Shown here piece after piece: positions 58,808 through 64,000 of a stretch of DNA of 64,000 bases (within the stretch, counting starts at the first letter, position 1; each line of letters opens with the position of its first letter). This stretch comes from Datisca glomerata (Eukaryota; Streptophyta; Magnoliopsida; Cucurbitales; Datiscaceae): contig QANY01000052.1 in the NCBI GenBank assembly GCA_003255025.1, positions 372,001 to 436,000 of the forward strand. Reading direction: 5' to 3'. The notes under the pieces were generated by a model, which was given only the letters and a program-made list of their open reading frames with translations, was not told the origin of the DNA and ran no database searches. Both the position numbers and the translations under genes were made by a program.

Positions 58808-59922
58808 GCATATGTACTAGTGTCAAAAACGGATAAGGACAATCCATTAACCTTTAAAAAGGCAATGGAAGATCCTAAAAATGAGAAATGGCAAGATGCC
58901 ATGAACCAAGAAATGGAATCGATGTATTCTAATTATGTCTAAGAACTTGTAGATCCACTTGAAGAAGTCAGACCCATTGGATGTAAATGGTTCTTCAAGA
59001 AGAAAAGAGGTACAAATGGAAAAGTAGAGACTTCCAAGGCACGACTAGTAGCAAAAGGCTATACCCAAAAGGAATGAGTCGATTATAAAGAGACATTCTC
59101 TCCATTGCCATGCTAAAATCTATTCGTATTTTTTATCCAAAACTATTAGTTTAGAATATGAAATATACAAATGGATGTCAAGACATCCTTTATGAAATGC
59201 TCTCTTGAAGAAAGGATCTTTATGATACAACCAGAAGAGTTCGTAAAAAGGGTCAAGATCAGAAAGTATGCAAGTTGCTTAAATCCATTTTTAGATTGAA
59301 GCAAGCATCCAGATCTTGGAATCTTACCTTTGAAGTAACAATTAAAACATATGACTTCAAACAAAATATTGACAAAGCTTGTGTATATAAATACATTAAA
59401 CATACGAAAGTGGTTTTCTTAGTTCTTACGCAGACGATATTCTACTCATTGGGAATGGTGTGGAAACTTGTCTAAAGAAAAGAAATGGTTAGCTGAGAAA
59501 TTTCAAATGAAAGATTTGGGAGAATCGAGCTATGTTTTAGGAATCCAAATCCTAAGGGATAGGAAGAACAAGCTCTTGGCACTTTCTCAGGCGTTATATA
59601 TTGATAAGATGCTAGAAAGATTCTCTATGAAAATTTTTAAGAAAGGTCAATTACCGACCAAACATGAAATTATCCTTTCCAAGGAGTAGTGTCCTAAGAC
59701 ACCTCAGGAGGAAGAGGATATAAGAAAGATTCCTTACGCCTCAACAATCGGGAGTCTCATGTATGTCATGTTGTGTACGAGACCAGACATCTGTTATGCA
59801 GTTAAAATTGTCAGTTGTTATCAATCAAATCCTGGTTTCGAACACTGGATTGCAGTAAAGCAAATTCTCAAGTATCTTTCAAGAACGAGAAATTATATGT
59901 TCATTTATTCGGGAGGATACTT
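58808..59922 (+). pseudogene. Copia E reverse transcriptase
   Basis: It starts VSKTDKDNPLTFKKAMEDPK then WQDAMNQEMESMYSN, PIGCKWFFKKKRGTNGKVET and SKARLVAKGYTQKE, the standard first third of Copia polymerase. QMDVKTSFM and RIFMIQPEEF follow. The catalytic box YADDILLIGNG is kept near 59427-59459. Then come EKFQMKDLGESSYVLGIQIL and MYVMLCTRPDICYAVKIVSC, and HWIAVKQILKYLSRTRNYMF. Stops at about 58939 and 59076 and several frameshifts make it inactive. It ends at YSGGYF, where a CACTA terminus (59923) cuts the element before RNase H. Confidence 0.93.
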
Positions 59923-60539
59923 CACTACAAGAAATATGACATTCTACAAGAGGCAAAAAATCCTGTGAAAAATAATCCACATGGTTCTCACGACACCTCT
60001 GATTGCCCCTTATTTTAAAAGTCCGCATTTTTTGCAAGGCGCAATGCCTCCTATTTGACATGTGTTTTTAATACTTATCCATTAACATACAGAAGTATTT
60101 TTATCTGATTAAATCAGATACCATAAGATTTCTTGATTCTCATTGAAATAGTTTTTTCTTATATTATACCTGTTATAAAGAGATTTTCCTAACAGTTTAT
60201 AAATGCTAATTTTTTACAATTAATTTATATGCACATGTTTACGTACTTTTTTTTAAGCATTCAAAATTAATACATTGCTAGACTAAAAGGAATTCAAACT
60301 TCATTTCATTTTCACAAAATATTATCCAAAAGTATCATCGATAAATACCTTCTAAAAGTATTACTACTTAGTCTACTAATAGAATAGCATCATCATTCAT
60401 TTCAAAAAAAAAAAGCATATAAAAGTTTCACATACATTACAAAATAACTTCAAATTTTCATTGGTCCAGTCTCCAAACTTTGATGCCATGTTGAAAAGTA
60501 TCAAGGGATTGTAGGTCCTGCATTTTAAAGAGAATATAT

Positions 60540-61426
60540 AGTCATTGTACTTGTTTAAATTTCTCACAATAATATACACTACAACTACAATGGAATCCAA
60601 TGCCATATGGTTGTAAGATTATGTAAATGTAATATACTAATGCAGCAAATAGATTCCTCACTAGTAAAAATTTATGAACATACATAAAGTTACTACTAGT
60701 ACAAATTATGAACATATATAAAGATACTCATTAATACAGCAAATCGAATCCAATGTACTACAACAAAGAATAGTTTCAAAGAGTTCCAGATACCTACAAA
60801 CAAGCAATCATCCAAATGAGGAATAATTCTAGTCTTGCAAATATCACCTTCTGAATAACACTATAAAACAAGTCAAGCATAATCATGAAAAATAATAATT
60901 AACACTTGTCTAGCACATATGCCGTTAGAAGAAAAGTAACATGAAATGTATAGTGTTGTTTAAAAAACTCTTACTGATATACTTTGTTCTCTATGTATTG
61001 AAATTTATAGAACCCCTCTAAGTTGAGAGGACCAAAAAATCTATATAGCATAAGTAGAGAAATTAGATTACCAAATTAAAGAACAAATTCAATGAGTTAT
61101 TAATAATAGTCCAGATCTTCTACACCAGTCAATAGCAAAAGCTGCCAAACCTAATTGCTAATGAAGTTCTCTTGCTAAGAACATACCTGATTCATTGTCA
61201 AAAGAACAAACAATAATCATGTATAATCACTATGAAATTTTTTTAACATATATTTAACACACTTTCAAAGTGAAGTTCATCACCACAGAATCCAGGTTTG
61301 ATTAGGCAGAGCGAAAAGCCATTTATACCCTTTTATGCAGAAGTCGGAAGAAAAATCATTGTCTGTCATAAAGCCATCAACCTTATCAAATATGAAAGAA
61401 GAAAAAGAAGAAGGGAAATGAATTAC
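60540..61426. other. Element interior without a recognised gene
   Basis: AT-rich sequence in which I see no domain on either strand. A minus-strand piece at about 61345-61290 (IKGYKWLFALPN) may be a decayed EGF-like continuation of the receptor fragment upstream, with two cysteines lost, but this is weak. Confidence 0.35.
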
Positions 61427-61497
61427 CATGACAAGATGTATAGCCATCTCCTTCATACTGAACACCATTGACAATGAGGCACTCACAAACTTTTACC
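61427..61497 (-). pseudogene. Vacuolar sorting receptor exon fragment
   Basis: The minus strand reads VKVCECLIVNGVQYEGDGYT then SCHG. It is bounded by an acceptor-like TTTAG (61502-61498) and a good donor GTAATT (61426-61421). The pattern VCEC--V-GV-Y-GDGY--C is the first EGF-like region of plant vacuolar sorting receptors (BP-80 family), type I membrane proteins that bind cargo in the Golgi. The remaining exons, including the PA domain and the transmembrane tail, are not seen, so this is an isolated fragment. It lies on the same strand as the subtilase fragment but comes from an unrelated gene. Confidence 0.72.
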
Positions 61498-61659
61498 CTA
61501 AACTTGTCATGTCAAATAAATAACTTAGACGTAAGGTGATATTATTCGATTTTAGATACCTTATATGTACTCCATTTTTTATCGGTACCTTATATGTACG
61601 CCATTATTAAGAAATTATTAACAAAAGATTGAGAATAAGATGAAACTTGTTTCAAAAAT

Positions 61660-61770
61660 GGATTCAATGATATCTAGGTAAAGGAGAAACCCCCGATGCA
61701 AGAGTCGACTCCCACTGGCCATTCCTATGCATGATCAGTCTGTAGGCATCTGCCAGTTGATATGAAACAT
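61660..61770 (-). other. Unidentified conserved-looking segment
   Basis: The minus strand at about 61760-61680 is GC-richer than its surroundings and open for a short run (RLIMHRNGQWESTLASGVSP). It could be another captured exon. I cannot name it. Confidence 0.25.
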
Positions 61771-62100
61771 ATAACAAAGAAACTATTTGAGTGAAAAGCT
61801 CGTCAAAACAAAACATTGTTTGAGTGAGCTACGCAATAACCATATATTAAAACTTCCATACTAAGTTTCCAAATGCCATCTTTCTTTTATTCAACCAGGT
61901 TCTAATTTGATTCAGCGTATTTTGATATGTTGATTTGTTTCTCACATATATTATGTAAGAACCAGTACCCCAACACATCTAATTAATTTTAGACACTTCT
62001 CAAGAAGTTGAGAATGTAGCTGAACAAATCTAAACTGGTAGAATCACAGAGAATAAACAACATCAGAGTAGTAAAAAATTCTCGGATATAGATTACTAAC

Positions 62101-62930
62101 TGTGAACGGGGAGCCATTCCGCTAGCGTTTCCAAGGTGATGTCCAGAAACTACAACTGGAATACCATGGTTTCCTACTGCAACGGAAGCTGTATGCTTGT
62201 AATCATACATTTCAAGGTTAATTCTATATGCCACCTGCATTTTACAAAATATAAACAACATTAGGCACACTAGAACATTTATTTTATGACATTTACTCAT
62301 AAAACATTCATAATATGAGTTTGAAGATGGGGACACTCAATGAATTAAATACAATCTAACCATTAATCATAAAATGATTATTTTGCTGGCTGCAGTATGG
62401 ACTAAGCTCATTCAAAATCCGTGGAAGAGAATAAAAATATTTTGTTTAAGTCATAAGCAAAGATGGGGTGTGTCAGATTGATTCCGGTGTCAACAAATCC
62501 TATCACTATCCCTTCTCCAGCAGATTCATATCTACCTTTCTGAAACCATCCCCCTTTGGTAAACCAAATAATTGTCCTGTATGTGTAGTTGTAGTCGTAA
62601 CAGAAAAGTCCAAGACAAAATTTGCTACTTCCCTTCTTCTCAAAAGCCTATTTACCTTCAAAATTTAGTTGCAACTCACAATATTAACAAATAACAACTA
62701 ATCGAGCACAATTCATGGTTCAACTTCAATCTATCAAATGCATAAAGTCTCGAGAAAGCTATACAAAAGTATTTTTCAAATAAAAAAACTTGATAGATTG
62801 AACCAAGTATATGAATTTATAATACCTGCTGAGAGGTGACAAACAACAAATCCATTATCAAGTAGTGGTAACTATAGAGCTTCAAGTATTTCTCCCCTTT
62901 CAGTACTTCCGTCAATAATGAATCGTGTAC
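62101..62930 (-). pseudogene. SBT2-class subtilase gene fragment (three exons)
   Basis: On the minus strand, exon 1 (62930-62826) reads VHDSLLTEVLKGEKYLKLYS and ends TSQQ at a GT donor. Exon 2 (62655-about 62455) reads VNRLLRRREVANFVLDFSV, HTGQLFGLPKG, then RYESAGEGIVIGFVDTGINL. Exon 3 (62234-62101) reads HTASVAVGNHGIPVVVSGHH then LGNASGMAPRS and ends at a GTTAGT donor. These are consecutive parts of the propeptide and catalytic domain of secreted SBT2-type serine proteases. The catalytic Asp (VDTG) is present. A one-base deletion in the C run at 62550-62554 breaks the frame, and the catalytic-His motif HGTHTAS is reduced to DYKHTAS. The Ser domain is absent, so it is a non-functional fragment. 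Confidence 0.88.
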
Positions 62931-64000
62931 TCAGGATATGTAAAAAGTATAACTTCTACCTGTTCTTGATGCATCTCTTTTAAAAAAATTACATTTAAAA
63001 TTATATTAGTGAAGAAGGTAAAAAATTCGAAGAAATAGTCTAACAGGAGTAGTAAAGAAAGTAGAACACCACAACAATTTCATACAGTGAGTAGTACTAT
63101 GCTTATTAACATATGCTTAATATCTACTTAACATCATCATTAAACATGAGAGAGAAAGAGATTTCCACACGGGTCTCTACCATCATTCAGAGAACCCTTG
63201 CAATAGTGAAATTGCATAAAGAAATAAATAAGATAAAACTAAATGATCACATGTCTCTACCATCGTTGTCGCTAACAATAACTAGATATATTTGAGAAAC
63301 CAAGTCCATTACAAGGCCATAGCGAGGTCCAGGTCCATATCCTTGTAAAAAAACTCTACATACACATTTAAGAAAGAGTTAAAATAAACTTCATTATACT
63401 AAAATTCAAGATAATGGTGAAACGAAGCTATCATGTGCCACTTGAACTTATCATTGGTCAAGTCGAGCACATAGAGATCGTTTTATTGAATGCTCAGCAG
63501 GACCTATGCCACCCTAGTCAAATAATACAAAGAGTCTTTAATTGAAGATCCCAAACAAAGATTTCAAAATTCTTTCGTTCCTATCAAATTACCTAAAAAA
63601 CAACTATAGTGCTGACTGCAACCGCTGCGTGTGCAGCCCAAGGAGATGGTGGGTCACCCGCAGGTCTCATTCTGCACAATCAACAAATCTGCAGATTCAC
63701 AAACCTTACACAATGTTCATACAGAGAAGATCTAAGATAGAGAAGTAAAAAGGATTCAACACTTACCTTTACCTCACCAAAGCTCTAGCTTTTGCGGCAG
63801 AAGCAAGATGAAGACCACGTTTTAGCTTCTTCTACCCATTGTTTGAATATATCTTATTTGCTCTACCGTAGCTATAAACAACTGTAGAAACATTTCAGAG
63901 ATGCCAAGGAGAAAGGACATGCAAAGACTTAAAACTCAGAAGTGAAGGAGACTAGAGAATCAAACCTGAAAATCAACAGGAATAATGATTTGCTCTTTGT
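62931..64000. other. Right end of window; unidentified exon-like pieces
   Basis: On the minus strand I note VFLQGYGPGPRYGLVMDLV at about 63360-63300 and, near 63690-63610, an open stretch RPAGDPPSPWAAHAAVAVST. The latter is GC-richer than its surroundings. Both look like host coding sequence but I could not assign a family. No complete gene is visible before the window ends. Confidence 0.3.

Larger units (their letters stand above)
59923..64000. mobile_element. CACTA-like element with captured host gene fragments (open at window end)
   Basis: It starts CACTACAAGAAATATGACAT inside the Copia E polymerase region and is related to the terminus at 57937. No second terminus occurs before 64000, so the element, if real, extends beyond the window. 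Between its terminus and the window end lie minus-strand fragments of at least two unrelated host genes, a vacuolar sorting receptor exon and three subtilase exons. This is the pattern of gene-fragment capture by CACTA transposons. Confidence 0.55.

Overview
This is a repeat-rich stretch of nuclear DNA from a flowering plant, most likely a eudicot. It is AT-rich. It carries Ty1/copia elements primed by initiator-Met tRNA, CACTA, Mutator-like (MULE) and Helitron DNA transposons, a plant L1 LINE, plastid-derived nuclear DNA, and a spliced gene with GT/AG introns. I see no bacterial operons, CRISPR arrays or rRNA genes. I found only one apparently intact protein-coding gene: a four-exon GEM-like (GRAM-domain) gene on the + strand at 23842-26253. 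Nearly everything else is decayed transposon or filler.

Layout. 1-2655: no clear gene, with a 28-bp tandem repeat, a CT-rich tract and two exon-like pieces. 2660-7800: a decayed minus-strand Copia (A) whose 5' LTR holds a 534-bp Helitron; the other LTR shows the empty site. 7801-9975: featureless host DNA. 9977-15210: a second minus-strand Copia (B), flanked by an unusually long 39-40-bp direct repeat. 15807-17848: a non-autonomous CACTA. About 19.7-22.5 kb: a probable second CACTA-like element with exon-like content. 22.6-23.5 kb: a MULE transposase relic just upstream of the GEM-like gene. 28.1-30.7 kb: a 5'-truncated LINE. 32.3-37.2 kb: a CACTA-like element that carries five exons, with introns, of a mitochondrial pyruvate dehydrogenase E1-beta gene. 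37.3-41.6 kb: a DUF1985-like remnant and a decayed MULE transposase. 42.4 kb: a tRNA-like SINE. 46.4-48.98 kb: Copia D, cut by the 2-kb LTR of Copia E (48.98-59.92 kb).

Copia E is itself interrupted twice: by a probable solo LTR at 54.1-55.55 kb, and at 56.4-58.8 kb by a composite block. That block joins plastid rps3 (internally duplicated), rpoB and rpoC2 fragments and a CACTA terminus. From 59,923 to the window end a related CACTA-like element carries fragments of a vacuolar sorting receptor gene and an SBT2-class subtilase gene on the minus strand.

The biology here is genome dynamics rather than a pathway: nested insertions with a readable relative order, at least two CACTA-family captures of host gene fragments, organelle DNA transfer, and one surviving gene whose promoter lies next to transposon DNA. 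Family calls rest on recognising protein motifs by eye. Ends of old elements are approximate unless a terminal motif is cited.
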